Positions 10,638 to 18,666 of a stretch of DNA of 64,000 bases are shown here, in pieces (the stretch's first letter is position 1; each line of letters begins with the position of its first letter). The DNA comes from Bacteroidales bacterium (GTDB lineage Bacteria > Bacteroidota > Bacteroidia > Bacteroidales > UBA932), in the NCBI GenBank assembly GCA_017454905.1, contig JAFTCB010000042.1, positions 1 to 64,000 of the forward strand. Reading direction: 5' to 3'. The position numbers and the translations under genes were made by a program. The notes below the pieces were generated by a model. It ran no database searches. It was not told where the DNA came from and worked only from the letters and a program-made list of their open reading frames with translations.

Positions 10638-11050
10638 TTTCGGGGTGATTTTCTGAAGTTGACGGATTTGTTGTCCCATGGGGACGGGGTGCGGCGCAGG
10701 GTGATGAAGCCCGGCTCGAGGTCGTGGACGGCGTCGGACAGGTAGAGGTGCAGGGCCGTGGCGATGGCCGCTTCGGTCTCGCCGCCCGCCTCGGCCTCCA
10801 GGGCCAGGGCGATGGCTGCCGCCACCTCCGCTTCATCCGTGCCCTTCGGCGCTTTCGGAGCCTTGGGCTTGCGCTTGTACTTGCCGGAGAAGATGTTGCC
10901 GGAGAAGTTGTAAATGAAATAGAGCACGATCAGCGCCGCGAACACGACACTGACGCTGATCAGCGTCAGTGTCCACCCGTGCGGATCGATTTCGGCCATC
11001 CGGTCTCCGCCGGCGGTGAGCAGGAGGAGACTATAAAGGAAGGTTGTCAT
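10634..11050 (-). CDS. mmdD: decarboxylase gamma/delta subunit (OadG/MmdD-like)
   Basis: This small membrane protein (138 residues) has one transmembrane helix ([20 protein letters not shown]) followed by a Lys/Pro- and Ala/Glu-rich cytoplasmic tail. It resembles OadG/MmdD, which stabilise the pump complex. The start at 11050 lies inside the end of mmdA (20-base overlap). An alternative ATG at 10999, directly before the helix, would avoid the overlap and cannot be excluded. It ends in an ATGA overlap with mmdC. Confidence 0.8.
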   Translation of the reverse strand: MTTFLYSLLLLTAGGDRMAEIDPHGWTLTLISVSVVFAALIVLYFIYNFSGNIFSGKYKRKPKAPKAPKGTDEAEVAAAIALALEAEAGGETEAAIATALHLYLSDAVHDLEPGFITLRRTPSPWDNKSVNFRKSPRK

Positions 11051-12593
11051 GTTTCTTCGCGGGGATTTCCTGTCGTTTGCCTTCGAGGAAGGCGAGGGCG
11101 CGGATCACGCGGAAGCGCGTGTTGCGCGGCTCGATGACATCCTCGATGTAGCCCTTCTGCGCGGCCTGGTAGGGGTTGCAGAAGAGTTCGTTGTATTCCT
11201 GTTTGCGGGCCTCGGAGATCTCGGCGCGCTTCGCCGGATCGGTCTCGGCCTTGAGTTCCTTGCCATAGAGGACGCCCACGGCGCCGTCGGCGCCCATCAC
11301 GGCGATCTCGGAGGTCGGCCAGGCGTAGTTGACGTCGCCGCGGAGCTGCTTGCAGCTCATGACGATGTGCGCGCCGCCGTAGCTCTTGCGCAGGGTGACG
11401 GTGACCTTGGGGACCGTGGCCTCGCCGTAGGCGAAGAGGAGTTTCGCGCCGTTGGTGATGATGGCGCCGTATTCCTGCTGGGTGCCGGGCAGGAAGCCCG
11501 GGACGTCCACGAGGGTGACGAGCGGGATGTTGAACGCGTCGCAGAAGCGCACGAAACGGGCGCCCTTGCGGGAAGCGTTGATGTCCAGCACGCCGGCGAG
11601 TACGCCCGGCTGGTTGGCGACGATGCCCACGCTCTTGCCGCCCATGTGGGCGAAGCCGACGATGATGTTCTTGGCGAAGTCCTTGTGGACCTCGAAGAAC
11701 TCTCCGTCATCGACGATGCTGCGGATCACGCCGTACATGTCGTAGGCCTTGTTGGGGCTGTCGGGGACGATGTCGTTGAGGGCGTCGTCGGTGCGGCCCA
11801 CGGGGTCCGCGGTGGGACGCTCGGGAGCCGTTTCCGTATTGTTCTGGGGCAGGAAGGAGAGGAGCTTCTTGATCGTCTCGATGCCTTCCTCCTCGGTCGG
11901 GGCGCTGAAATGCGCCACGCCGGACTTGGAGGCGTGTACGGAGGCGCCGCCGAGGCTCTCCTGGTCCACGTCCTCGCCGGTGACGGACTTGACGACCGCC
12001 GGGCCCGTGAGGAACATGTAGGAGGTGTTCTGCACCATCAGGGTGAAGTCCGTGAGGGCGGGGGAGTACACCGCACCGCCGGCGCAGGGGCCGAAGATCC
12101 CGCTGATCTGCGGGACCACGCCGCTGGCGAGGATGTTGCGCTCGAAGATCTCGCCGTAGCCGGCCAGGGCGTCGATGCCTTCCTGGATGCGGGCTCCGCC
12201 CGAATCATTGAGGCCGATCACCGGCGCGCCCACGCGGACGGCCATGTCCATGACCTTGCAGATCTTCTCGGACATGGTCTTGGAGAGGGATCCGCCGTTG
12301 ACGGTGAAATCCTGTGCGAAAACGAAAACGGGACGGCCGTCGACCGTGCCCTGTCCGGTCACGACGCCGTCGCCGTCCGGATGGGAGGCTTCCATCCCGA
12401 AATTGGTGCAGCGGTGCTGCACGAACATGTCGAACTCTTCGAAGCTGCCCGGGTCCAGGAGCTTGGAGAGGCGCTCGCGGGCCGTGAGCTTGCCTTTCTG
12501 GTGCTGGGCGTCGATGCGCTTCTGGCCTCCGCCGAGTTTCGCGACGGCGCGGCGGTCGACCAGTTCTTGGATTTTATCTTGCTGGATACTCAT
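11031..12593 (-). CDS. mmdA: methylmalonyl-CoA decarboxylase alpha subunit (carboxyltransferase)
   Basis: This 520-residue protein belongs to the acyl-CoA carboxyltransferase family (propionyl-CoA carboxylase beta type). It transfers the carboxyl group of methylmalonyl-CoA to biotin, giving propionyl-CoA. The first half contains the oxyanion segment [11 protein letters not shown] and the second half [14 protein letters not shown]. Oxaloacetate pumps use an unrelated pyruvate-carboxylase-like alpha subunit, so the operon is best read as methylmalonyl-CoA decarboxylase of the propionate pathway. It is the first gene, with a -7 box 23 bases upstream. Confidence 0.92.
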   Translation of the reverse strand: MSIQQDKIQELVDRRAVAKLGGGQKRIDAQHQKGKLTARERLSKLLDPGSFEEFDMFVQHRCTNFGMEASHPDGDGVVTGQGTVDGRPVFVFAQDFTVNGGSLSKTMSEKICKVMDMAVRVGAPVIGLNDSGGARIQEGIDALAGYGEIFERNILASGVVPQISGIFGPCAGGAVYSPALTDFTLMVQNTSYMFLTGPAVVKSVTGEDVDQESLGGASVHASKSGVAHFSAPTEEEGIETIKKLLSFLPQNNTETAPERPTADPVGRTDDALNDIVPDSPNKAYDMYGVIRSIVDDGEFFEVHKDFAKNIIVGFAHMGGKSVGIVANQPGVLAGVLDINASRKGARFVRFCDAFNIPLVTLVDVPGFLPGTQQEYGAIITNGAKLLFAYGEATVPKVTVTLRKSYGGAHIVMSCKQLRGDVNYAWPTSEIAVMGADGAVGVLYGKELKAETDPAKRAEISEARKQEYNELFCNPYQAAQKGYIEDVIEPRNTRFRVIRALAFLEGKRQEIPAKKHDNLPL

Positions 12594-12616
12594 AATTCTG
12601 AAAACGAAAATCGGGC

Positions 12617-12624
12617 AAATATAA
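12617..12624 (-). promoter_or_regulatory. -7 promoter box (TATATTTG) of the mmd operon
   Basis: TATATTTG matches TAnnTTTG and lies 23 bases ahead of the mmdA start. I see no good TTTG -33 element at the usual spacing. Confidence 0.6.
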
Positions 12625-12659
12625 TAAAAGAATCGTGTAAATCCTATAGTCTGCTTGCG

Positions 12660-13838
12660 TTAACCCAGCATTCCCGCCACCAGAACGCCGAGGTAGTTGC
12701 CGGCGGCGTAGCCGATGATACCCACGGTGATGCCCGTGATGATGATGCGCCGGTTCTTCATGGATTCGGCGATCATCGGGACGAAGAGCGGGGAGTTGAT
12801 CATCGCGACGCTGGTGATGACGGCCGTGTCTGCGTCCACCCGGAAAAGGCGGCACAGGATCAGCTGCACCAGCAGGGAACCGAAGATGACGAAGGCGACG
12901 TAGCAGAGCAGCCAGATGCCGCTGTGCAGGTCGATGCTGCGGATGTCCACCATCGAGGCGACCACGAGGCTGAAGATCAGCACGAGGTACATCCCGGCGT
13001 CGTAACTCTTGGTCCAGCCGCGCACGGCGGGCAGGAAGGAGGCGCCGATGGACAGGGTGGTCAGCGTCAGGATGAGGACGAGCATGTTGATGCTGCCGGT
13101 GATGAGCAGGGACAGGCCGATGCCGGCGCCTGCGATCAGCAGCGCGAGACCCAGTGCCTTGAGGGTGCCCGCACGGTGCTCCCGGGAGAAGACGCCGCGG
13201 TACATGCCGGATTCGTCCTGCGCCATGGCGTGGGCGCCGCCGGCGGCCTCCGGCTGGAGTGCGTTCCCGTCGTCCGCGGGCAGGAAACGCCGCGCGAGGC
13301 GGATGCCGGCGACCATCAGGAAGGTCAGGTAAAGGAAGCTGACGATGAGGTCGAAGGAGTTGACCAGCAGGTAGGTGGCCTCGTCCGCGCCGAGCATCAT
13401 CTTGACGGCGGCGAGGTTGGGGGTGCCGCCGGTGTACACGCCGACGGCCATGCCCGCGACGGCGGGGGCTTCCGCGCCGATGCGGCTGCCGAACAGGAAG
13501 AATCCCGCCACGGCCATGCCTGTGACGGCCACGATGCCGCAGAGCAGGGAAATGAGGGCCTTGCGCACCGGCCAGCCTTTGAAGTTGCAGGCGAACAGGA
13601 TGAGCGGCATCGCCAGGGGGATGGTCACGCTGGACAGGGCGTCCTGGATGGGGTAGAGCGCCGCGGATGCGCCCTCGAAGGGGTAGATCAGCAGGTTCCC
13701 GGCCAGCACGCCGAGGATGTACATCAGCAGGATCGTGCCCACGCGGGCGAGGGGCTTGCTGCGGCGGCAGAGCCAGATCACCCCGGCCGGGGCGAAAAGG
13801 TAGAACAGGATCCAGAGGATCAGCAGCGGCGTTTTCAC
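12660..13838 (-). CDS. DUF819 family integral membrane protein
   Basis: This 392-residue protein has about ten to eleven predicted transmembrane helices in two repeated halves and matches DUF819. The segment VGVYTGGTPNLAAVKMML is typical of the family. The fold is thought to resemble secondary transporters, but no substrate is established. It is transcribed towards mmdA, and its stop at 12660 lies 66 bases upstream of the mmdA start, so it could feed transcription into that operon. A tiny lipoprotein-like ORF lies 26 bases upstream. Confidence 0.8.
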   Translation of the reverse strand: MKTPLLILWILFYLFAPAGVIWLCRRSKPLARVGTILLMYILGVLAGNLLIYPFEGASAALYPIQDALSSVTIPLAMPLILFACNFKGWPVRKALISLLCGIVAVTGMAVAGFFLFGSRIGAEAPAVAGMAVGVYTGGTPNLAAVKMMLGADEATYLLVNSFDLIVSFLYLTFLMVAGIRLARRFLPADDGNALQPEAAGGAHAMAQDESGMYRGVFSREHRAGTLKALGLALLIAGAGIGLSLLITGSINMLVLILTLTTLSIGASFLPAVRGWTKSYDAGMYLVLIFSLVVASMVDIRSIDLHSGIWLLCYVAFVIFGSLLVQLILCRLFRVDADTAVITSVAMINSPLFVPMIAESMKNRRIIITGITVGIIGYAAGNYLGVLVAGMLG

Positions 13839-13864
13839 GGGCGGTTATTTCAGGTACTTCTGTT

Positions 13865-13951
13865 TCATCTTTTCCTGCTCCGCCGCGGAGAAGCCGAACA
13901 GGCGGACAACATCATTGTCAGGATAAATAGGAGGTTGATACTGCGTTTCAC
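13865..13951 (-). CDS. tiny ORF with lipoprotein signal peptide (28 aa, GTG start)
   Basis: The peptide reads VKRSINLLFILTMMLSAC followed by SASPRRSRKR and a TGA. It has a positively charged start, a hydrophobic core and a perfect lipobox (LSAC), and leaves only an 11-residue mature lipopeptide. A -7-like box, TATCTTCG at 13956-13963, ends four bases before the GTG, the spacing seen at other genes here. The other frame of the same DNA stays open to 13845, so a degraded longer lipoprotein is possible. It could also be a leader peptide for the DUF819 gene. Confidence 0.4.
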   Translation of the reverse strand: MKRSINLLFILTMMLSACSASPRRSRKR

Positions 13952-13955
13952 AAGG

Positions 13956-13963
13956 CGAAGATA
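13956..13963 (-). promoter_or_regulatory. possible -7 box (TATCTTCG) of the tiny lipoprotein ORF and DUF819 gene
   Basis: One mismatch to TAnnTTTG. It sits four bases ahead of the GTG at 13951 and is the only promoter-like element upstream of the DUF819 gene. Confidence 0.4.
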
Positions 13964-13972
13964 CGGAAAAAC

Positions 13973-14833
13973 CTAAAAATGCTTCATCAGGGGCCCCAGC
14001 TGCAGGCGGAAAAAAGGATTCTCCAGGAAGGTGGGCTTCGCGTAATGCACTCGCGTGACCATGTCGGCCGCGGCGAAGCGGGCGGCCTGGCGGTCGAATT
14101 CCGCGTGGTCCTCCTGCCCGGTGAAATCCTTGGCGAAGAGGTCCCAGAACTGCAGCAGCTGTTCGCGGGTCAGGTGGAAAATCTCCCGGGCGGGCTTCAT
14201 TTTGGAGTAGACTACGCAGGAGAGGTAAAGGTGTCCGATGTCGAACATCGGTTCGCCCCAGGCGAAGCGCCCGAGGTCGATCCAGTACGGCTTCCCGCCG
14301 GAGAGGATCACATTGCCCGGCTGGAAATCCCCGTGCACGCAGCCGGTGCTGTCCGGCAGGGCTTCGATGAAAGAGCGGAGGGTGGCCCTGTGCTTTTTGC
14401 TGACAAAGGAGGATTGGTCCAGCCCGTCCAGGGCCGTCTGTTTCCGGCTGGGGAAGAAGTCCGTGTTGCAGGGGGTGCTGAACAGTTGCCTGGCCAGGGA
14501 GCTGAAGAGCCGGGCCATCTCCCCGATGCGTTCCGGTTCGTCGTGGCAGATGCGGAAAATGGACTTTTTGTCCTGGATGCGTTCCATGATCACGCCATGG
14601 TTCTCTCCCACGCGGACGATCTCGTGCATGGCCGGGGTGGGGAAGCCCAGCGCCGCCACGGCCTCGGAGAGGTCGTATTCCTGCCGGATGGTGTCCAGGT
14701 TGTTCAGCCTGGCGTTGTTGACTTTCAGGAGGATGTCCGGTTCGGCGGGATTCTCGTAGGTGATGCCGTTGCCTCCTTCGCCGACTTTGACCCAGGAGGA
14801 GAGGTCGATGCTGCGGTAATTCATTTGTGCCAT
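13973..14833 (-). CDS. APH-like small-molecule kinase (aminoglycoside phosphotransferase fold)
   Basis: This 286-residue protein has a protein-kinase-like/APH fold. The catalytic loop is CVHGDFQPGN (catalytic Asp in HGD), and the metal-binding segment is WIDLGRFAWGEPMFDIGHL. The N-terminal VGEGGNGITYENP resembles a Gly-rich loop. It looks like the TIGR02172-type APH subfamily of anaerobes, whose substrates are unknown; nothing indicates antibiotic resistance. The start at 14833 was chosen because a -7 box ends four bases upstream. It is monocistronic and follows the DUF4116 gene. Confidence 0.8.
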   Translation of the reverse strand: MAQMNYRSIDLSSWVKVGEGGNGITYENPAEPDILLKVNNARLNNLDTIRQEYDLSEAVAALGFPTPAMHEIVRVGENHGVIMERIQDKKSIFRICHDEPERIGEMARLFSSLARQLFSTPCNTDFFPSRKQTALDGLDQSSFVSKKHRATLRSFIEALPDSTGCVHGDFQPGNVILSGGKPYWIDLGRFAWGEPMFDIGHLYLSCVVYSKMKPAREIFHLTREQLLQFWDLFAKDFTGQEDHAEFDRQAARFAAADMVTRVHYAKPTFLENPFFRLQLGPLMKHF

Positions 14834-14837
14834 ACAA

Positions 14838-14845
14838 CAAAAATA
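14838..14845 (-). promoter_or_regulatory. -7 promoter box (TATTTTTG) of the APH-like kinase
   Basis: Matches TAnnTTTG and is followed after four bases (TTGT) by the ATG at 14833, predicting a leaderless mRNA. Confidence 0.6.
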
Positions 14846-14869
14846 GCGTTTTTCGCGGAACATGGCAAG

Positions 14870-16600
14870 CTAGGATGTCGACAGTCCGAATCTCTCTCTC
14901 AGTTCTGCGGCGCGCTGATCGGCGATCGTCCTGTATTTGCCGTAAATGCTGCAGATATGCCCGACCATGTCGCAGAATTCGCTGAGCCTGTCCGGGGCGA
15001 GCCACTTGCCGCGTTCGCGCCCGGAATCGACCTTGTTCACCCAGATACTCATGATCTTAAGCGGTGCCTCCCTGACAAGGATCAGGCGGATGTCGCCGCA
15101 CACCTCGACGGTGACGTTTTCCGAATAGCAGCCTTCGGGTGCCCTTCTCGTGACCGTGACCTGCGGGGAGAGATGAGCGTGGATCTCTTCGTACGCCTTG
15201 TCCAGATCGACTTCGTCTCCGCCGTCCTCCCAGAGCGCGCTGTCGTGGTAAAGCCCGTTTTGTACATAAACGAGAGCCTTGACGAATGACAGCATGCAGT
15301 TTTTCACAAATCCGCCGTCCGGGCCCAGATACGCTCTTTCATTTTCCGCTCCGAATTTCAACGCGGATTTGCCGACGATCGCCTCATACCTGTCCAGGTT
15401 TTCGTAAAACAATCTCTCCTCCAGACTGAGATCTTTGTATTTGTCGTCTTTCTTCTTGTCGCTTTCTTTGCGAAGCACGTTGATCGCTTCTTTCAGGACC
15501 GGGCTTACGGGGATATCGTGTTCCTCGCAGAGCGCTTCCACGCGGCGGACGACTTCGTCGTGAACGTCATCGGACGGAGAATTGCCTTCTTGGTAATAGG
15601 CGCCGTTCAGCTCGACGGCAAGCCGGCTGACCCTGTCGTTCAGGTCCGGGTCGTCCTGCAGCGCTTCGGGCGGTATCGACTCGAATATGTCGAGAAAAGC
15701 CTCTTCCGCCTCATCGAAATCTGCGTAGTATTCGCTTGTCGAGTCGTCGAAAAAGCTGTAGTCCTCCGGATCGGGAAGGTGTTTTATGACACGCTCTAGG
15801 CCGAAAAGAATATAGTCAAGATCCTCCTGTACGTCCTCCGGCAGATTTTCAAACTGACCGGGATGAGCGTCAAGGACCGCGCGGATCACTTCGTCGTCGT
15901 GTCTTAACCGCTCAGATGCGAAGCCGATCGAATTCTCACATCTACTTACAGCGGCAAGGACCGTCTCCCTATCGTCCTTAAGCCGCTCTGACGCGTATTC
16001 GAGCACGTCGCCTTCGTAGGTCTCTATCGCCGTGAGGACGATCTCTTTGTCGTCCTTCAATTCGTCGGAGGCGAACTGAAGCGCGTATCCGTCATGCTTC
16101 ACGGCGGCCAGGACCACGTCGCGGTCGGCCCGCAATTCTTCGGCGGCATATCCGAGCGCGTTCCATGCCGAGCCGACGGCAGCCGTCACGACGTCCTTGT
16201 CCGCACGGAGGCGTTCGCTCACGTCTTTGAGCACGCCGCCGTACGTCGAGAGCGTTTTGATCGCAAACTCCTTGTTGTCCCGTACTTTTTCCGGCGCGTT
16301 CTTCAACTTGAACGGTTTTCCGCCGAGATAGGCTTCTGCCACGTCAGCGTCGCTCTGCATTTCCTCCGTGAGAGAGGAGAATATTTCCCGGTCATTTCTG
16401 ACGGCGAGGAGGGCGATTGCTTTGTCGTTTCTGAACCTTTCGCTTACGTATTTTATCACTCCGGCGTTCTGGTTCACCGCCTGCTTGATAAATTTGCGGT
16501 CGTTCTGCAGCTCTTCCGACGCGTAAGCGATGGCGGAGGGACATTTCCTTACGGCCTTAAGGACCGTGGTCGGGTCGGATCTTTTTGATTCACAGGTCAT
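14870..16600 (-). CDS. DUF4116 repeat protein with a C-terminal module shared with its neighbour
   Basis: This 576-residue protein has no signal peptide or membrane helix. Residues from about 12 to 265 are tandem helical repeats of about 25 residues of the DUF4116 type, with the pattern DxxVVLAAV...ALxFASxELxxD (for example DRDVVLAAVKHDGYALQFAS). The middle is acidic. The last 190 residues resemble the entire 217-residue protein encoded upstream, most clearly at the end (EFCDMVGHICSIYGKYR versus EFCRMAEYIYDHIGRFT). The start at 16600 overlaps the upstream gene by 11 bases, so the two are translationally coupled. DUF4116 occurs in large proteins of protists, viruses and bacteria without known function. 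Confidence 0.75.
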   Translation of the reverse strand: MTCESKRSDPTTVLKAVRKCPSAIAYASEELQNDRKFIKQAVNQNAGVIKYVSERFRNDKAIALLAVRNDREIFSSLTEEMQSDADVAEAYLGGKPFKLKNAPEKVRDNKEFAIKTLSTYGGVLKDVSERLRADKDVVTAAVGSAWNALGYAAEELRADRDVVLAAVKHDGYALQFASDELKDDKEIVLTAIETYEGDVLEYASERLKDDRETVLAAVSRCENSIGFASERLRHDDEVIRAVLDAHPGQFENLPEDVQEDLDYILFGLERVIKHLPDPEDYSFFDDSTSEYYADFDEAEEAFLDIFESIPPEALQDDPDLNDRVSRLAVELNGAYYQEGNSPSDDVHDEVVRRVEALCEEHDIPVSPVLKEAINVLRKESDKKKDDKYKDLSLEERLFYENLDRYEAIVGKSALKFGAENERAYLGPDGGFVKNCMLSFVKALVYVQNGLYHDSALWEDGGDEVDLDKAYEEIHAHLSPQVTVTRRAPEGCYSENVTVEVCGDIRLILVREAPLKIMSIWVNKVDSGRERGKWLAPDRLSEFCDMVGHICSIYGKYRTIADQRAAELRERFGLSTS

Positions 16601-17243
16601 ACTTTTTTCTTTCTTTCCGCACCTTTTCTTCCGCCATTTCCGTGAAGCGGCCGATATGGTCGTAAATATACTCCGCCATGCGGCAGAACTCCACCGTCTG
16701 ATCGGGGAAGAAGTACGCCGAGCATCGCTCGCAGTCGCCGCTCGCCTGACACGCGAGCAGCTCGTCGTCCGTCTGCTCGGCAACGTATCCCATCCAGTCG
16801 CTGTCGTCGTCGTCCCAAAAGCCGTTGACGCGTATCCCGACGGTAGAGAACGCGTGGTGTCCCCTCAAAAGATCGAAGGACAGGATATCGTTTATCTTCA
16901 CGTTGACGTATTCGGAGAAAATATATTCTTCCAGCCCGTGACGGACTTCAAAATGATCGGCGAGTTCGCTTTTTACCGTCTGGAAGATCGGCTCCATGTC
17001 TATGTAGTACGGATCCTTCGTCCATTCGCCGACCGGCCTGATGAGCTCGAAGATCAGCTCTTTCATGAACTCCTTGACCGTGAATCTGACGTACTCTCCG
17101 CCCGGCTGGGCGAACGCTTTCGCTTCGTCAACATAATGGTGTTCGAGCAGAAGCGGCAGGTAAAGGTCGAGCTTCTCCGTCGCCCTGTCGAGAATCGCTT
17201 TTTCTTCTGCAGGGTCCATTAAATACCGGGTTTTTCCTATCAT
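16590..17243 (-). CDS. uncharacterised 217-aa protein, partner of the DUF4116 protein
   Basis: I do not recognise a named family. The protein is soluble, acidic in the middle (WDDDDSDW), and has two cysteine pairs near the C-terminus (LLACQASGDCERCSAYF). From about residue 35 to the end it can be aligned by eye with the C-terminus of the DUF4116 protein encoded downstream, so the two are probably paralogous in that region. It is the first gene of a two-gene operon. A -7 box ends four bases before the ATG, which supports this start. It lies between the DUF4116 gene and tRNA-Pro, with no integrase. Confidence 0.7.
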   Translation of the reverse strand: MIGKTRYLMDPAEEKAILDRATEKLDLYLPLLLEHHYVDEAKAFAQPGGEYVRFTVKEFMKELIFELIRPVGEWTKDPYYIDMEPIFQTVKSELADHFEVRHGLEEYIFSEYVNVKINDILSFDLLRGHHAFSTVGIRVNGFWDDDDSDWMGYVAEQTDDELLACQASGDCERCSAYFFPDQTVEFCRMAEYIYDHIGRFTEMAEEKVRKERKKYDL

Positions 17244-17247
17244 GATA

Positions 17248-17255
17248 CAAATGTA
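17248..17255 (-). promoter_or_regulatory. -7 promoter box (TACATTTG) of the DUF4116 operon
   Basis: Matches TAnnTTTG. Four bases (TATC) separate it from the ATG at 17243. Confidence 0.6.
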
Positions 17256-17281
17256 ATGATAATTCGGGGTTATAACACGTT

Positions 17282-17303
17282 AAAACTGCGACAAAACTGC
17301 GAC
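17282..17303. repeat. tandem 11-bp repeat upstream of the DUF4116 operon
   Basis: AAAACTGCGAC occurs twice back to back, about 27-48 bases upstream of the -7 box of the 217-residue gene. It could be a two-site operator for a regulator encoded elsewhere, or a chance duplication. Confidence 0.4.
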
Positions 17304-17306
17304 TAG

Positions 17307-17346
17307 TGTAAAAAGAAGAGGCGCTTACGCAATTGTAAGTGCCTCT
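17307..17346 (-). terminator. rho-independent terminator of tRNA-Pro
   Basis: On the minus strand the stem AGAGGCACTTAC/GTAAGCGCCTCT (17317-17346, one G-T pair) is followed by TTTTTACA. It lies ten bases behind the 3' end of the tRNA. Confidence 0.85.
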
Positions 17347-17356
17347 GTTTCGTTTG

Positions 17357-17429
17357 TCTGGGTGACTCGACTTGAACGAGCGACCTCCTGGTCCCTAACC
17401 AGGTGCGCTACCAACTGCGCCACACCCAG
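17357..17429 (-). tRNA. tRNA-Pro, anticodon AGG
   Basis: A full cloverleaf can be drawn: acceptor CTGGGTG/CACCCAG, D arm GCGC/GCGC, anticodon stem CCTGG/CCAGG with loop TTAGGGA, T stem GCTCG/CGAGT with loop TTCAAGT, and discriminator A. The anticodon is AGG, reading CCU. The C1-G72 pair and A73 are bacterial proline identity elements. A34 is unusual for a bacterial proline tRNA, where TGG, GGG or CGG are normal. CCA is not encoded. A -7 box lies 19 bases upstream and a terminator follows. Confidence 0.93.
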
Positions 17430-17448
17430 ATGCCCTCGAAAGGGATTG

Positions 17449-17456
17449 CAAAGATA
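17449..17456 (-). promoter_or_regulatory. -7 promoter box (TATCTTTG) of tRNA-Pro
   Basis: Matches TAnnTTTG and lies 19 bases upstream of the tRNA 5' end, leaving a short leader for processing. No clear TTTG -33 element is present. Confidence 0.6.
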
Positions 17457-17496
17457 GGCAATTTTTTTAGAATTGCATCTTTTTCCGGAAAAAAAC

Positions 17497-18663
17497 TCAC
17501 GAGCGCCCCATTTCTTCCGCTTCGTCTCCGTCATCCGTACCGTCCTCGCGCTGGGGGATCAGGCGCCGGACCGGCTTCCAATGGTAGAAGAAGCGGCTGG
17601 CGATCACGCGGACGACCGTGTAGGCGGGGATCGCGACGAGCATGCCGACGGCGCCGCCGATGTGGCCGGCGATCAGCAGGACGATGAAAATCTCCAGCGG
17701 ATGCGCCTTGATGCTGGTAGAATAGATGAGCGGCTGATAGATGATGTTGTCCACCAGCTGGGCGGCCAGCATCAGGCCCAGGACGATGAGGGCGAACCAC
17801 CAGATGTCCACGTCCAGGCCCGCGCCCGTCGTATATTTGAGGATGACGCACAGCGTCACGCCGAGCACTTCGCCGATGAGCGGACCCACATAGGGGATGA
17901 TGTTGAGCAAGCCGGCGATGAAGGAGATGCCGAGCGCATTGCTGGCGCCGATCCCGGCGACAAGCCAGAGCAGCAGGAAATCCACGGCCATCACCCCGAT
18001 GATCTCCACGATCAGCCCGATGAAATAGCGGGACAGCAGCCCCTCGATCTCGACGATGGTCGTACCCACGCGGGCTTCGTGCCGGTCGGGAACGACGGCG
18101 GCGACGATGCGGCTGAAGAGGCGGTCGTCCTTGATGAAGAAGAACGAGATGAAAACGGTCGCAAAGGCCCCGACGGCGAGGCTGGCCACCGCGGAGGCGA
18201 CGGAACCGAGGATGCCCGTGACGGCGGACAGGCTGGTCATCTCCTTGAGCTTGGCGGTCAGCAGGGCGACTCCGTCGAAATCCGGCCCGAGGGAGGGGAA
18301 CGTGGCGATGAGCCACTCATTGGCCCGGTCCAGCAGGCTGCCGTCCGGCAAGGTCTGGCTGCCGCTGGCGGCCTCGCGGATGATGCCGGTCACGACCGGG
18401 ATGATCTGCGTGACGAGCAGCAGCAGGAGGACGAAGATGATGAGCAGGGTCAGGATGGCGAGCAGCCAGTCCGGCGCGCCCCGGCCCTTGATGCGGACCT
18501 TGCGGAGCGCGCGCATGACCGGCTGGCCCACCAGCGACACCACGAATGCGGCGATGATGTAGACCAGCACGCTGCGGAAATACCAGCACAACAGGGCGAT
18601 GACGGTGAATATCGCCGTGCTGAGGATGACCCGGGCCAGCCGGTCGGTGCTGCGCTCTTCCAT
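17497..18663 (-). CDS. AI-2E family transporter (PerM/YdiK-like)
   Basis: This 388-residue membrane protein has the AI-2E transporter layout: two or three N-terminal helices, a periplasmic segment (about 95-150), and four to five C-terminal helices with FIAGLLNIIPYVGPLIGEVLG. The family was named for autoinducer-2 export, but many members have other or unknown roles (for example Na+/H+ antiport), so the substrate is open. The gene starts three bases behind the DUF4301 stop, in the recF-pdxB gene string, and is followed by tRNA-Pro. Confidence 0.88.
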   Translation of the reverse strand: MEERSTDRLARVILSTAIFTVIALLCWYFRSVLVYIIAAFVVSLVGQPVMRALRKVRIKGRGAPDWLLAILTLLIIFVLLLLLVTQIIPVVTGIIREAASGSQTLPDGSLLDRANEWLIATFPSLGPDFDGVALLTAKLKEMTSLSAVTGILGSVASAVASLAVGAFATVFISFFFIKDDRLFSRIVAAVVPDRHEARVGTTIVEIEGLLSRYFIGLIVEIIGVMAVDFLLLWLVAGIGASNALGISFIAGLLNIIPYVGPLIGEVLGVTLCVILKYTTGAGLDVDIWWFALIVLGLMLAAQLVDNIIYQPLIYSTSIKAHPLEIFIVLLIAGHIGGAVGMLVAIPAYTVVRVIASRFFYHWKPVRRLIPQREDGTDDGDEAEEMGRS

Positions 18664-18666
18664 AGG

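Noticed and set aside
9046..12593. Oxaloacetate or glutaconyl-CoA decarboxylase instead of methylmalonyl-CoA decarboxylase
   Set aside because: The alpha subunit is of the acyl-CoA carboxyltransferase (propionyl-CoA carboxylase beta) type at 520 residues, which excludes oxaloacetate and fits methylmalonyl-CoA better than glutaconyl-CoA.
11049..13976. A 975-codon open frame on the plus strand, and similar long frames antisense to ntpA, ntpB, DUF4301 and the hdr genes (for example 4020-5972, 5662-7704, 17473-20211, 56771-59560)
   Set aside because: They lie exactly opposite well-recognised genes, have low-complexity Asp/Gly/Ala/Val/Arg-rich translations and match no family. They arise from the high GC at third codon positions.
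13973..14833. Aminoglycoside resistance gene
   Set aside because: The APH fold is clear but the protein resembles a general anaerobe subfamily of unknown substrate, and nothing in the context indicates resistance or mobility.
13845..15005. A 386-codon minus-strand frame across the APH-like kinase gene
   Set aside because: Most of it is the wrong frame of the kinase gene (Arg/Pro/His-rich). Only its last part, after the kinase stop, was considered, together with the tiny lipoprotein ORF.
14870..17429. Genomic island or prophage inserted at tRNA-Pro
   Set aside because: No integrase or recombinase is present and I found no second copy of the tRNA 3' end near 14860. Only the unusual gene pair itself suggests transfer.
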